A DNA stretch of 64,000 nucleotides from assembly GCA_965213525.1 (NCBI GenBank), contig OZ243889.1, positions 2,542,001-2,606,000 of the forward strand, given 5' to 3'. Positions within the stretch are counted from its first letter, which is position 1. The number at the start of each line of letters is the position of its first letter. The stretch comes from G965213525 sp965213525 (GTDB taxonomy: Bacteria > Actinomycetota > Acidimicrobiia > Acidimicrobiales > Poriferisodalaceae). The position numbers and the translations under genes were made by a program. A model generated the notes under the pieces. The model was not told where the DNA came from. It ran no database searches and worked only from the letters and a program-made list of their open reading frames with translations. Below are positions 43,913 through 55,470 of the stretch, one piece after another.

Positions 43913-43918
43913 TAGGGT
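43913..43918 (+). promoter_or_regulatory. -10 element, leaderless start of recF
   Basis: TAGGGT, 6 nt before GTG 43925. A GC-rich inverted repeat precedes it at 43873-43901. Confidence 0.6.
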
Positions 43919-43924
43919 CATCGG

Positions 43925-45082
43925 GTGCGCGTCGAGCAGCTGTGGCTGAGCGACTTCCGCAACCACGTCGAGACCCACCTGAGGCCCTCGCCCCGTCTCA
44001 CCGTCATCACCGGTGACAACGGACAGGGCAAGACCAACCTGTTGGAGGCCGTGTCGGTGTGCGCCACCCTCGCCTCGATGCGCGCCGCCCCGGCCGAGGC
44101 CATGGTGCGGGCCGGGTACGACAGGGCCGTCGTGCGAGCCGAGGTCAGCGACGGTCGTCGTCGCTCGTTGATCGAGCTGCAGCTGGCGATCGGGGGACGG
44201 ATGCGCGCCCAGCTCAACCGCCAGCCCCTGCGACGTTCCGCCGATCTGCTGGGGGTCTTGCGCACCACGGTGTTCGCCCCCGATGACCTCGACCTCATCA
44301 AGGGCGGTCCGGCCGGCCGCCGCCGCTTGCTCGATGACCTGCTGGTGGCGTGCTCGCCCCGGGTCCACGAGCTGCGTCGCGACCTCGACCGGGTGCTGCG
44401 CCAGCGAGCCACGCTGCTCAAACAGGCCGGACCCCGCCCTGGCGACGCTGCGCTGGTGACCCTCGACGTCTGGGACGCCAAGCTGGCCGAACTGGGCACC
44501 GATCTGGGACGCCGCCGTCGTGAGCTCGTCGCCGAGCTGACCCCTGCGGTCGAGGCTGCCCACGACCGCATCGTCGGGTCCGGCGCCGGTGCCGTCTGTG
44601 GCGCCGGACCGGGATCGCCGGGTCGTGGTGGGGCGCGCACCTGTGCCCGCCCCGGGCTCACCTATGACCCGGACTGGCTCACCGAGGGCCTCGCCGAGGC
44701 GCTGGCGCGGGTGCGACGTGACGAGCTGCGCCGGGGGGTCAGCCTGGTCGGTCCCCACCGTGACGACCTGGCCGTCGCGCTCGGCGCGCTCCCCGCCCGC
44801 ACCCACGCCTCCCAGGGTGAGCAGCGCAGCCTGGCGCTCGCGCTGAGGCTGGCCGGCCACGAGGTCGTGCGGGCTCGCACCGGCACCACCCCGGTGGTGC
44901 TGCTGGACGACGTCCTGTCCGAGCTGGACCCCCGCCGGTCCACCGCCCTGTTGGACCACCTCCCCGATGCCCAGGTGCTGCTGACCACGGCCACCCCGCC
45001 CGGCCGCCCCGACGACGGCGACCTGGTCGTCGAGGTGCGCGCCGGCACCCCCGAGGTCATCGCTGGCCAGCACGCCACATGA
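43925..45082 (+). CDS. recF: DNA replication and repair protein RecF
   Basis: 385 residues. Walker A TGDNGQGKTN, signature SQGEQRSLALALRLAG and Walker B VVLLDDVLSELD of the SMC-like family. It loads RecA at gaps. A Gly/Cys-rich insertion (GSGAGAVCGAGPGSPGRGGA region, about 220-245) is unusual. Leaderless start. It overlaps the DUF721 gene by 4 nt. Confidence 0.95.
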   Translation: MRVEQLWLSDFRNHVETHLRPSPRLTVITGDNGQGKTNLLEAVSVCATLASMRAAPAEAMVRAGYDRAVVRAEVSDGRRRSLIELQLAIGGRMRAQLNRQPLRRSADLLGVLRTTVFAPDDLDLIKGGPAGRRRLLDDLLVACSPRVHELRRDLDRVLRQRATLLKQAGPRPGDAALVTLDVWDAKLAELGTDLGRRRRELVAELTPAVEAAHDRIVGSGAGAVCGAGPGSPGRGGARTCARPGLTYDPDWLTEGLAEALARVRRDELRRGVSLVGPHRDDLAVALGALPARTHASQGEQRSLALALRLAGHEVVRARTGTTPVVLLDDVLSELDPRRSTALLDHLPDAQVLLTTATPPGRPDDGDLVVEVRAGTPEVIAGQHAT

Positions 45083-45408
45083 CCGTCCGTCCTCCCCCCG
45101 GCCCGGATCGGGACCCGGTGCCGATGGCGGACGCCCTCGGTGAGATCGCCCGGCGACTCGACATGGCCCCGGCGGTGACCCTGGCCGCGGTGTTCGGACG
45201 CTGGGACGAGGTCGTCGGACCGATCGTGTCGGCGCACTGCCGCCCGGTCGGCCTGCGCCGCGGCGTGCTCGACGTCGAGGTCGACGAGCCGGGGTGGGCG
45301 ACCCAGCTTCGTCACCTCGACGCCGACCTCAAACGACGGCTCGAGACCCACCTCGGCGCCGGCGAGGTCCGAGAGATCCGCCTCCGCGTCCGGCGCGTAC
45401 CCGCCTGA
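45079..45408 (+). CDS. DUF721 (DciA-like) family protein
   Basis: 109 residues. ADALGEIARRLDMAPAVTLAAVFGRWDEVVGPIVSAHCRP is the DUF721 core; proteins of this family include DciA, a DnaB loader, found next to recF or gyrB in actinobacteria. Its action here is inferred. ATG 45079 overlaps the recF stop. Confidence 0.88.
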   Translation: MTVRPPPGPDRDPVPMADALGEIARRLDMAPAVTLAAVFGRWDEVVGPIVSAHCRPVGLRRGVLDVEVDEPGWATQLRHLDADLKRRLETHLGAGEVREIRLRVRRVPA

Positions 45409-45523
45409 TAGGCTGGAGACGTTTCCAGAGCGGCTCTGGCAGCGGTGAGCCCCGTCCACCTAGGGGGATAGCGCCCCCGAGCTCTGGCCGCTCTCGGTCC
45501 GTTCTGACAGAGAGGTCCTGCGC
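45409..45523 (+). promoter_or_regulatory. gyrB promoter and structured leader
   Basis: A TAGGCT -10 at 45409-45414 is followed by a 109-nt leader with three hairpins: CCAGAG/CTCTGG (45425-45439), GGGGG/CCCCC (45463-45478) and CCGAG/CTCGG (45477-45497). The last two exclude each other by overlap. The ribosome site AGAGGT is near 45512. Confidence 0.5.
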
Positions 45524-47443
45524 GTGGTCGAACAGCCCGGCTCCTACGGCGCCGATGACATCCAGGTGCTGGAGGGCCTCGAGGCGGTTCGCAAGCGCCC
45601 GGGCATGTACATCGGCTCCACCGGCGTCGCCGGCCTGCACCACCTCGTGTGGGAGGTGGTCGACAACGCCGTCGACGAGGCCATGGCGGGCCACTGCGAC
45701 CACATCGACGTCACCCTCTTGCCAGACGGGTCGATCCGCGTCGCCGACGACGGCCGGGGCATCCCGGTCGACCCACACCCCCAGTACCCCGAGATGTCAG
45801 CCGCCGAGGTGGTGCTCACCGTCCTGCACGCCGGCGGCAAGTTCGGCGGGTCGGGCTACAAGGTCTCGGGGGGGCTGCACGGCGTAGGCGTGTCGGTCGT
45901 CAACGCCCTGTCCGAGCGCCTCGTGCTCGAGGTCGACCGTGACGGCCGGCGCCACCGCCTCGAGTTCGCTGACGGTGGGGCACCGAGTGGGCCCCTCACC
46001 GTGGTGGGCGACGCCCCCGGGGGCCGCACGGGGACCACGGTCACCTTCTGGCCCGACCCTGAGGTGTTCGACACCACCGAGGTCAGCCTCCGCACCCTGC
46101 TCGAGCGGTTCCGGATGATGGCCTACCTCAACGCCGGCCTCAGCTTCTGCGTGCGCGACGAGCGTGGCGCCGAGCCGGTCGAGGAGTCGTTCCGCTACGA
46201 CGGCGGCATCGTCGACTTCGTCCGCACCATCAACAGCACCAAGGAGTCGCTGTTCGGCGCGGTCGGATCGTTCGGCGGCGAGCAGGACGGCGCCGAGGTC
46301 GAGGTCGCCTTCCAGTGGAACACGGGGTTCAACGAGGGGCTGCACAGCTTCGCCAACGGCATCGCCACCGGCGAGGGCGGCATGCACGAGGAGGGCTTCA
46401 GGAAGGCCCTGACCAACGTCGTGAAGCGCTACGCCCGTGAGAAGGGCAAGCTGAAGGACAAAGACGAGCTCGAGGGCGAAGACATCCGCGAGGGGCTCAC
46501 CGCCATCGTCAGCGTGCGCCTCCAAGACCCCCAGTTCGAGGGGCAGACCAAGGCCAAGCTCGGCAACCCCTACATCCGCAGCTTCGTCGAGCGCACCACC
46601 AACACCGAGCTGGCCGTCTGGCTCGAGGAGCACCCCAACGAGGCCGGGGCGGTGCTCACCAAGGCCGTGCAGGCCCAGCGGGCCCGTCTGGCTGCCCGCC
46701 AGGCCCGAGACCTCACGCGTCGCAAGTCCGCCCTCGACGGGGCGGGGCTGCCGGGCAAGCTCACCGACTGCGCGTCCAAGGACCCCCGCGACAGCGAGCT
46801 GTACATCGTGGAAGGCAACTCGGCGGGCGGGTCGGCCAAGGAGGCTCGCGACCCCGAGACCATGGCGATCCTGCCCATCCGCGGCAAGATCCTCAACGTC
46901 GAGAGGGCCCGCATCGACAAGATGCTGCGCAACTCAGAGATCCAGGCGCTCATCTCGGCCATCGGCGCCGGGGTCAGCGAGGACTTCGAGCTCGACCGCA
47001 TCCGCTACCACAAGATCGTCCTGCTCTGCGATGCCGACGTCGACGGCAGCCACATCCGCACCCTGCTCCTGACGTTCTTCTTCCGTCAGATGGCGCCGCT
47101 GGTCGAAGCCGGTCACGTCTACATCGCCCAGCCGCCGCTGTACTCGACCCAGGTGCGCAACTCCAAGGTGTACCTGAAGGACGACGCAGCGAAATCTGCC
47201 TTCCTCGCTGAGCGCCCCGACCACAAGGCGCAGTTCCAACGGCTGAAGGGGCTCGGCGAGATGAACGCCGACCAGCTGTGGGAGACCACGATGGACCCGG
47301 CACGACGGTCGCTGCTCCAGGTGACCGTCGACGAGGCGGCCATCGCCGACACGGTGTTCTCGGTGTTGATGGGTGAGCAGGTCGACGTGCGCAAGCACTT
47401 CATCCAGCAGAACGCCCGCGACGTCCGCTTCCTCGACATCTGA
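45524..47443 (+). CDS. gyrB: DNA gyrase subunit B
   Basis: 639 residues. GHKL ATPase (VVDNAVDEAMAG, GRGIPVDPHP, SGGLHGVGVSVVNAL), transducer, and TOPRIM with the Mg-binding DADVDGSH. The motif usually EGDSAGG reads EGNSAGG, matching the quinolone-resistance change D426N of E. coli numbering. It supplies ATP hydrolysis and the DNA gate for supercoiling. GTG start after a structured leader. The family-typical length has no insert. Confidence 0.97.
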   Translation: MVEQPGSYGADDIQVLEGLEAVRKRPGMYIGSTGVAGLHHLVWEVVDNAVDEAMAGHCDHIDVTLLPDGSIRVADDGRGIPVDPHPQYPEMSAAEVVLTVLHAGGKFGGSGYKVSGGLHGVGVSVVNALSERLVLEVDRDGRRHRLEFADGGAPSGPLTVVGDAPGGRTGTTVTFWPDPEVFDTTEVSLRTLLERFRMMAYLNAGLSFCVRDERGAEPVEESFRYDGGIVDFVRTINSTKESLFGAVGSFGGEQDGAEVEVAFQWNTGFNEGLHSFANGIATGEGGMHEEGFRKALTNVVKRYAREKGKLKDKDELEGEDIREGLTAIVSVRLQDPQFEGQTKAKLGNPYIRSFVERTTNTELAVWLEEHPNEAGAVLTKAVQAQRARLAARQARDLTRRKSALDGAGLPGKLTDCASKDPRDSELYIVEGNSAGGSAKEARDPETMAILPIRGKILNVERARIDKMLRNSEIQALISAIGAGVSEDFELDRIRYHKIVLLCDADVDGSHIRTLLLTFFFRQMAPLVEAGHVYIAQPPLYSTQVRNSKVYLKDDAAKSAFLAERPDHKAQFQRLKGLGEMNADQLWETTMDPARRSLLQVTVDEAAIADTVFSVLMGEQVDVRKHFIQQNARDVRFLDI

Positions 47444-47487
47444 GCGGTCGGGCGCGCCATGCATCCCATGACGAACGGACCCCGCCT

Positions 47488-50331
<2,844 letters not shown>

Positions 50332-50373
50332 CGTCGTGGTCGGCTTCCCCGCCCAGCGCTTCGGAGCGCCGCT

Positions 50374-51060
50374 GTGGATGCCGTCTGCTGCCCTCTCGGG
50401 CCACCTCGTCCGGGCACCTCCGCCGTCCCCGGGGCCTGCGCTCGAGGCGAGTGCGGGCAGGTCGTGCCGTTGCTCGCCCTCGCCGTGGTGGTGGCCTTCG
50501 TCGCCGCCGGTTGGGTCGGACACCTCGGCCACGCCGCGGTGCAGCGGGCCCAGGCGGGCGCCGCAGCCGATGCGGCCGCGCTCGCTGCTGCCTCGGCCGG
50601 TCCGCCGGCCGCCGAGGAGCTCGCCCGGGCGAACGGGGCTGGCGCCTGGACGGTTCGCCGTGACGGCAACCGCTTCTCGGTCACCGCGACCGTCGGCGAG
50701 GCGCGCGACGAGTCCCACGCCCTGCGCGTCGACCCGCCGCCGATCACCGGCACCGGCACGCGCGCCGGTCTCGCCCCGGCCATGCTGGCCGCCCTGGCGC
50801 GCGCCGATCAGCTGCTCGGCTACCCGGTCCCCATCTCCTCGGGCTACCGCGATCCCGCTCACCAGCGACGTCTGTGGGAGCGCAGGGCCACCAACCCCTA
50901 CCCCGTGGCACGCCCGGGCACGTCCCTGCACGAACGGGGTCTGGCCGTCGACGTGCCCCGCGCCTTCGTCGCGCGCCTGCTGTCGGTGGCAGCTCGCGCC
51001 GGGCTGTGCCAACCCCTGCCGCGCACCGACCCCGTCCACTTCGAGCTCTGCGATCGTTGA
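50374..51060 (+). CDS. TadG-like N-terminus fused to a VanY-type D,D-peptidase domain
   Basis: 228 residues. The first 85 residues read like the N-terminus of TadG/TadE-family pilus proteins: GECGQVVPLLALAVVVAFV, then the AQAGAAADAAALAAAS helix. The C-terminal half is a M15 (VanY/D-alanyl-D-alanine carboxypeptidase) domain: SSGYRDPAHQRRLW, SLHERGLAVDV (SxHxxGxAxD zinc motif) and DPVHFEL (HxE, last ligand and catalytic Glu). It would be a membrane-anchored wall peptidase. No other pilus gene is nearby. GTG 50374 is the start; an inner one near GECGQ is possible. Confidence 0.7.
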   Translation: MDAVCCPLGPPRPGTSAVPGACARGECGQVVPLLALAVVVAFVAAGWVGHLGHAAVQRAQAGAAADAAALAAASAGPPAAEELARANGAGAWTVRRDGNRFSVTATVGEARDESHALRVDPPPITGTGTRAGLAPAMLAALARADQLLGYPVPISSGYRDPAHQRRLWERRATNPYPVARPGTSLHERGLAVDVPRAFVARLLSVAARAGLCQPLPRTDPVHFELCDR

Positions 51061-51101
51061 GGCCGAGGCGCCCTCGACGGGACGCTTCGGTCGGCGCCTC
51101 C

Positions 51102-51107
51102 TAGACT
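51102..51107 (+). promoter_or_regulatory. -10 element, leaderless start of the DUF3566 gene
   Basis: TAGACT, 7 nt before GTG 51115. Confidence 0.6.
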
Positions 51108-51114
51108 GCGCGCC

Positions 51115-51738
51115 GTGGCCGACGCCAAGGTGAGCACCGATCCCCACGCCGGCGACCTCGACGCCGTGCCCGCTGGTGCACGGTCCGCCGGCCAGAGCGG
51201 CCCACCGGTCGTCCCGCTGTCCTCCCCGGGCGCGCCAGACGAGCGCCCCTCGGCGGTGTCGGTGGCTGCCGCCCGGCCGTCGCGCACGTTCACCGGCCGG
51301 CGCCGGGTCAGGGCCCGCCGGGTGCGCCGCGTCGTGCGCCACGTCGACCCGTGGTCGGTGTTCAAGGTCGGCATCGTGTTCTGCCTGTGCATGTACGGCG
51401 CCCTGCTGGTGGCCATCGGTCTGCTGTGGCGGGCAGCGCTGCGCACGGGGCTGCTCGACAACGTCGAGAGCTTCCTCGTCGACATCGGGCTGTTCGACAG
51501 CTTCGAGTTCCAAGGCGACGTGATGTTCCGGGCCATCGCCATCGGCGGCCTGGTCCTCGCCGTCGCCGCCGCCGCCGTGGCGGTGCTCATGACGGTCGTG
51601 TTCAACCTGATCAGCGACCTGATGGGTGGCATCCGGGTGTCGATCATCGAAGAGGACGTCGCGTACGTGCGCGATCCCGGTGCCGTGCGCGACGCCGCCG
51701 CTCCCGGCAACGGCGACCGCCCCCCCTCCACGCTGTAG
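51115..51738 (+). CDS. DUF3566 transmembrane protein
   Basis: 207 residues. A Pro/Ser-rich N-terminal 75 residues, then VDPWSVFKVGIVFCLCMYGALLVA and a second helix around LVLAVAAAAVAVLMTVVFNLI, the DUF3566 core, located after gyrA and before tRNA-Ile as in mycobacteria (Rv0007). Function is unknown; membrane topology suggests two helices with both ends inside. Confidence 0.88.
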   Translation: MADAKVSTDPHAGDLDAVPAGARSAGQSGPPVVPLSSPGAPDERPSAVSVAAARPSRTFTGRRRVRARRVRRVVRHVDPWSVFKVGIVFCLCMYGALLVAIGLLWRAALRTGLLDNVESFLVDIGLFDSFEFQGDVMFRAIAIGGLVLAVAAAAVAVLMTVVFNLISDLMGGIRVSIIEEDVAYVRDPGAVRDAAAPGNGDRPPSTL

Positions 51739-51758
51739 TGGGTGCTGGGGCCAGCGGC

Positions 51759-51764
51759 TAGGGT
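51759..51764 (+). promoter_or_regulatory. -10 element of the tRNA-Ile gene
   Basis: TAGGGT, 12 nt before the tRNA. Confidence 0.5.
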
Positions 51765-51776
51765 CCTCGTCCCTGC

Positions 51777-51850
<74 letters not shown>

Positions 51851-51875
51851 CGAGGCGAAGGGTGGAGCGGCCACG

Positions 51876-52013
51876 ATGAGAGCACTGCAACGGGCACTGG
51901 CCGCCTCGGCCCTGGCGGCGATCATCGCCGTCGTCCTGCGCGTCCGCGGGTCCGGCGGCACGCCGCCCCAGCGCGGCGGGTGGCGCCAGCTCGAAGGCCC
52001 GGACCTCCGCTGA
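51876..52013 (+). CDS. Small single-helix membrane protein (DLW-39-like position)
   Basis: 45 residues: RALQRALAASALAAIIAVVL, a single N-terminal helix, then a charged tail ending GPDLR. GGTGGAG lies about 8 nt upstream of the ATG. In other actinobacteria a small membrane protein (DLW-39 family) follows the tRNA-Ile near gyrA; the text here is not clearly the same, so the identity is by position. The next gene begins 1 nt after its stop. Confidence 0.55.
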   Translation: MRALQRALAASALAAIIAVVLRVRGSGGTPPQRGGWRQLEGPDLR

Positions 52014-52014
52014 G

Positions 52015-52998
52015 GTGACCCAGGTCACCATCGTCGGCGTGGGACAGACCGGCGCCCGGATCGCCCGCCACCTCTGCGCTCTCGACGAGGTCACCACCGT
52101 CTGCGTGGTCGACCCCGATCGCGACCGGGCCAGCGAGGTCATCGCCGGGGTGGGGGCGAAGGCCGTGGACGGAGGGTCGAGCTACCGCCCGAGCGGCGAC
52201 GACCGGGTGGTCGTGATCGCTGCGCCGGTCGGGGGCCACCGGCTGGTCGCCGAGATGGCCCTCGGCGCAGGAGCCGAGGTGGTGTCCACCGCGGACTCAT
52301 CAGCTGATGTCGACGCCCTCCTCGAGCTCGACGCCATGGCTGCTGACCTCGAACGCCACGTCGTGGTCGGTGCTGGGTTCGCTCCCGGCCTGACCGACCT
52401 GCTGGCCCGACACGGCGCCGCGATGTTCGACAGCGTCGATGAGATCCACGTCGCCAAGGTGGGGACGGGGGGCCCGGCCTGCGCCCGACAGCACCACCGG
52501 GCCCTCGCAGGTGACTCTGTCGACTACCGCGACGGCACCCGGATCCCCCGGCGGGGGCGCACCGGGCGTGAGCTCTGCTGGTTCCCCGAGCCCATCGGCG
52601 CCGTCGACTGCTACCGGGCGGCCCTTCCCGACGTGTCGCTCCTGGTCCCAGCGTTCCCCGGGGTGTCGCGGGTGACCGCCCGCATGTCCGCGACGCGCCG
52701 GGACCGGCTCACGGCCCTGCTGCCGATGTTCCGGGCGCCCCACACCGACGGGGGCCCCGGCGCGGTGCGCGTCGAGCTGCGGGGCCGGAGGGGCGAAGCG
52801 CGCGACGTCGTGCTGCTGGGGGCGATGGACCACCCCACCGTGGCCGCCGCCGCAGTGGCGGGCGTGGCCACCAGCGCCCTGCTCGCCGAGGAGCTGGGCC
52901 CCTGTGGTGCGCACGGCCTCGGCCAGGTCGACGATGCGGTCCCGATGTTGCGAGCGCTGGAGCACCACGGGGTGGTGGCTGCGATCTTCGAGGGCTGA
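52015..52998 (+). CDS. NAD(P)-binding oxidoreductase, saccharopine-dehydrogenase-like
   Basis: 327 residues. A Rossmann fold begins VTIVGVGQTGARIARHL (GxGxxG), followed by VCVVDPDRDRASEV and VIAAPVGGHRLVAEMAL, and the second domain begins VVVGAGFAPGLTDLLARH, as in saccharopine-dehydrogenase-like proteins. The substrate is unknown. It is one base after the small membrane protein and could be in the same transcript. A 190-nt gap with a TTGACA-like -35 at 53109 separates it from the sigma gene. Confidence 0.75.
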   Translation: MTQVTIVGVGQTGARIARHLCALDEVTTVCVVDPDRDRASEVIAGVGAKAVDGGSSYRPSGDDRVVVIAAPVGGHRLVAEMALGAGAEVVSTADSSADVDALLELDAMAADLERHVVVGAGFAPGLTDLLARHGAAMFDSVDEIHVAKVGTGGPACARQHHRALAGDSVDYRDGTRIPRRGRTGRELCWFPEPIGAVDCYRAALPDVSLLVPAFPGVSRVTARMSATRRDRLTALLPMFRAPHTDGGPGAVRVELRGRRGEARDVVLLGAMDHPTVAAAAVAGVATSALLAEELGPCGAHGLGQVDDAVPMLRALEHHGVVAAIFEG

Positions 52999-53188
52999 GC
53001 GCTTCTGCGACTGGGCGGGCTCGTTCTGCAGGTCCGGCGCCGCCCACTGGAGCGCCCCCGCCGATCGGCTCTTCGACACGCTGAGGTGAGTTCGCGTCGC
53101 TCAACACCTTGACAACGGGCCCCGTCGCGCCGACGGAGGGTTCGTGCCCCCACGGACGGGTGGCACCACAGGAGAAGGAGCTCCGCAC

Positions 53189-54076
53189 ATGGTTGAAACC
53201 ACAGAGGTCGCGCGCCTCGTCGAAGCCCACGTCGACCTGGTCCGCCACGTCGTCTTCCAGGTCGCCGTCCACTTCCCCCGCCACGTCGACCGCAACGAGC
53301 TCGCCGACGCCGGCGCCGTCGGACTCGTCGAAGCGGCACAGCGCTACGAGGAGGGGCGGGGCGTGCCCTTCGAGCGCTTCGCCGCCCGCCGCATCCGCGG
53401 CGCCATCCTCGATGCCGTCCGGGCCAACGACTGGGCGCCACGCTCGGTGCGCGCCGCCGCCCGCCAGCTCGAGCAGGCCGAGCAGGAGCTGACGAACAAG
53501 ACCGGCGCGGCCCCCAACACCGACGCCCTCGCCACCCACCTCGGCATCGACGTCGAGCGGGTCCTCGAGCTGCAGCACCGGGTGCACCGCTCGGTCATCC
53601 TCGCCCTCGACCACTACGTCGCCCCCGATGACGACGAAGAGCTCACCCTGGGCGACGTCCTGGTCGATCCTGATGAGCTCGAGCCGAGCGACGAGCTCGA
53701 ACGCCGAGAGCTGCTCGGGTACCTGCGCGACGCCCTGCACCTGCTGCCCGAGCGCCATCGCATGGTCGTGGTCGGCTACTTCCTGGAGGGACGCACGAGC
53801 CTGGAGCTCGCCACGTTCCTGGGGGTGACCGAGTCCCGCATCTCCCAGCTGCGCTCAGAGGCCCTGCGGATGCTGCACGATGGCATCACCTCGCAGTTCG
53901 AGCCCGTGACCGAGGACCAGCCGACGGGCCGATCCGAGCGTCGGCGGGCAGCCTACGCCGAGGCCATCGGCACGCGATCGGGCTTCGCCGAGCGACTCGA
54001 CGGCCACGCATCGATCGATCTGCGACCCGACGGCGAGCTCGTCGCGGTCAGTGCGGTGGTGGAGGCGTCGGCCTGA
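53189..54076 (+). CDS. fliA: Sigma-28/FliA-WhiG-family sigma factor
   Basis: 295 residues. Region 2 text VDRNELADAGAVGLVEAAQRYEEGRGVPF and FAARRIRGAILDAVRA, the linker DWAPRSVRAAARQLEQAEQEL, and region 4 LPERHRMVVVGYFLEGRTSLELATFLGVTESRISQLRSEAL match FliA/WhiG. It heads the flagellar locus and probably drives late flagellar genes. GGAGAAGGAG is upstream of ATG 53189. The last 60 residues after region 4 are an extension without recognised motif. Confidence 0.9.
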   Translation: MVETTEVARLVEAHVDLVRHVVFQVAVHFPRHVDRNELADAGAVGLVEAAQRYEEGRGVPFERFAARRIRGAILDAVRANDWAPRSVRAAARQLEQAEQELTNKTGAAPNTDALATHLGIDVERVLELQHRVHRSVILALDHYVAPDDDEELTLGDVLVDPDELEPSDELERRELLGYLRDALHLLPERHRMVVVGYFLEGRTSLELATFLGVTESRISQLRSEALRMLHDGITSQFEPVTEDQPTGRSERRRAAYAEAIGTRSGFAERLDGHASIDLRPDGELVAVSAVVEASA

Positions 54077-54100
54077 AGCGACCGCTGAGCACGCAGGTCC

Positions 54101-54910
54101 TCAGGTGCCGGCGGCGACGAGCGCCCACACCAGCTCGGCGTCGCCGAGCACCTCGACGGACCCGCCAGCGGGCGAACCCCCCGCTGCGGTGGACCCAGCT
54201 GGGTCGACGGCGCGCCCGGTCATGGTGCGCCAGAGCGGATCGGCCGGGCCCCGGGCGGCGGCGTCGCCCTTGGTGTGGCCGCGCTCGAGGGTCACACCCC
54301 CGGTCTCGTCCCCAGCGTCGGTGCCCGACGACGCCACGTGGTGCTCGGCGGGGATGCGCAGCGTCCACTCGCCGTCGACGTCGGTGCAGTGCAGGTGCAC
54401 GCTCGCTCCGGGGCGACCGAGGCTGGCAGCCACGCCGCGACCGATGACGTAGGTGGTGAGCCACTCGTCGATGCCGTCAGCAGCATCGACGGGTTCGACC
54501 GGCGAGCTCTGCACCCCGGCGGCCACCTCGACGTCGATGCGATGCAGCGTCGTCTCGTGAGCGAGGCGGCGCACCCAGAAGCCGGCGTCACGCCGGGAGG
54601 TCCACGACCACAGCGGATGGTCATCGCCGCCGGCGCGGAGGCGGGCTGCGACCTCGGCCCCGGTGGCGGCGAGGAGGTCGAGGACGCCGTCGTCATCAGA
54701 CGGCGGGTCGACTCGCACCGGGGCGTCGACCGCTCGCGCCTCGTGGGTGGCCCCCACGAAGGCGTACACACGGGTCAGGTGGGCGGCGAGGCGGCGCACG
54801 GTCCAGCCCGGGCAGGTCACCACGTCGGCGTCCAGGGCGCCTTCGGCCACCTCGACGAGCCGTTCGAGGTCGCAGCGCCACCGCTGCAGGTGGGCGGGCG
54901 TGTCGAGCAC
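54101..54910 (-). CDS. Mycothiol-dependent maleylpyruvate-isomerase-family protein
   Basis: 269 residues. DinB-like MDMPI N-terminal domain: VVTCPGWTVRRLAAHLTRVYAFV with the histidine of the zinc site, LAHETTLHRIDVEVAAG with further ligands, and a C-terminal sterol-carrier-like domain. It uses or is related to mycothiol enzymes, which fits an actinobacterium. Its substrate is unknown. GTG 54910 is chosen because TAGCGT lies 8 nt upstream; ATG 54961 is an alternative. It is inserted on the opposite strand within the flagellar locus. Confidence 0.8.
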   Translation of the reverse strand: MLDTPAHLQRWRCDLERLVEVAEGALDADVVTCPGWTVRRLAAHLTRVYAFVGATHEARAVDAPVRVDPPSDDDGVLDLLAATGAEVAARLRAGGDDHPLWSWTSRRDAGFWVRRLAHETTLHRIDVEVAAGVQSSPVEPVDAADGIDEWLTTYVIGRGVAASLGRPGASVHLHCTDVDGEWTLRIPAEHHVASSGTDAGDETGGVTLERGHTKGDAAARGPADPLWRTMTGRAVDPAGSTAAGGSPAGGSVEVLGDAELVWALVAAGT

Positions 54911-54918
54911 GATCGGTG

Positions 54919-54924
54919 ACGCTA
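54919..54924 (-). promoter_or_regulatory. -10 element, leaderless start of the mycothiol-dependent-enzyme gene
   Basis: TAGCGT on the minus strand, 8 nt before GTG 54910. Confidence 0.6.
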
Positions 54925-55118
54925 GTGGTGTGTCGCCGCCGGCCCGTCCGTCGCTGGTCATCGCTGGCTGATCGGCGCGCTTCGCTATCGCGCCGCGGGT
55001 TTGGGCCGACCGCATCGTCACAACGAGAACGACCCACGGACGGATCGACGGAGGCCCACGGACGGCGGCCCCCCCGGCCCGCCGCGTCCCTGCGCCCTTC
55101 GTCGCCGGGAGGCAGGCC

Positions 55119-55469
55119 ATGTCGATCGCAGACGACACCATGAAGGTGGCGTACCAGGCCATGGGTGGCTTGGCGCACCGGCAGAAGGTGCGGGCGAACA
55201 ACATCGCCAACGCAGAGACCCCCGGCTTCAGAGCCCGTGACGTGCCCTTCGAGGCCGAGCTGGCGCGCCAGATCGGCACCGGCGGCCTGAACCGACCCGT
55301 CGCCACCCCGGTGACGGTGCGCGACACGCTGCCCGACATCCACGGCAACACCGTGGAGCTCGAGGTCGAGATGGTGGAGATGCTCGAGGACCAGGTCCGC
55401 TTCGACGCCATGGTCAGCGCCTTCGATCACAAGATCCGGGTGCTGCGCTCGGCCATCGGCGGGCGCTGA
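55119..55469 (+). CDS. flgB: Flagellar basal-body rod protein FlgB
   Basis: 116 residues, near normal. RANNIANAETPGFRARDVPFEAEL is the rod/hook N-terminal motif and the C-terminus VEMLEDQVRFDAMVSAFDHKIRVL matches FlgB. It forms the proximal rod. GGGAGGC precedes the ATG. flgC follows after 1 nt. Confidence 0.92.
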   Translation: MSIADDTMKVAYQAMGGLAHRQKVRANNIANAETPGFRARDVPFEAELARQIGTGGLNRPVATPVTVRDTLPDIHGNTVELEVEMVEMLEDQVRFDAMVSAFDHKIRVLRSAIGGR

Positions 55470-55470
55470 G

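Noticed and set aside
42593..45073. An 826-codon minus-strand frame antisense to dnaN-recF
   Set aside because: A coding shadow of two certain genes.
53109..53114. TTGACA upstream of the sigma-28-like gene as a full promoter
   Set aside because: No -10 match lies at the right spacing, so only the hexamer is mentioned.
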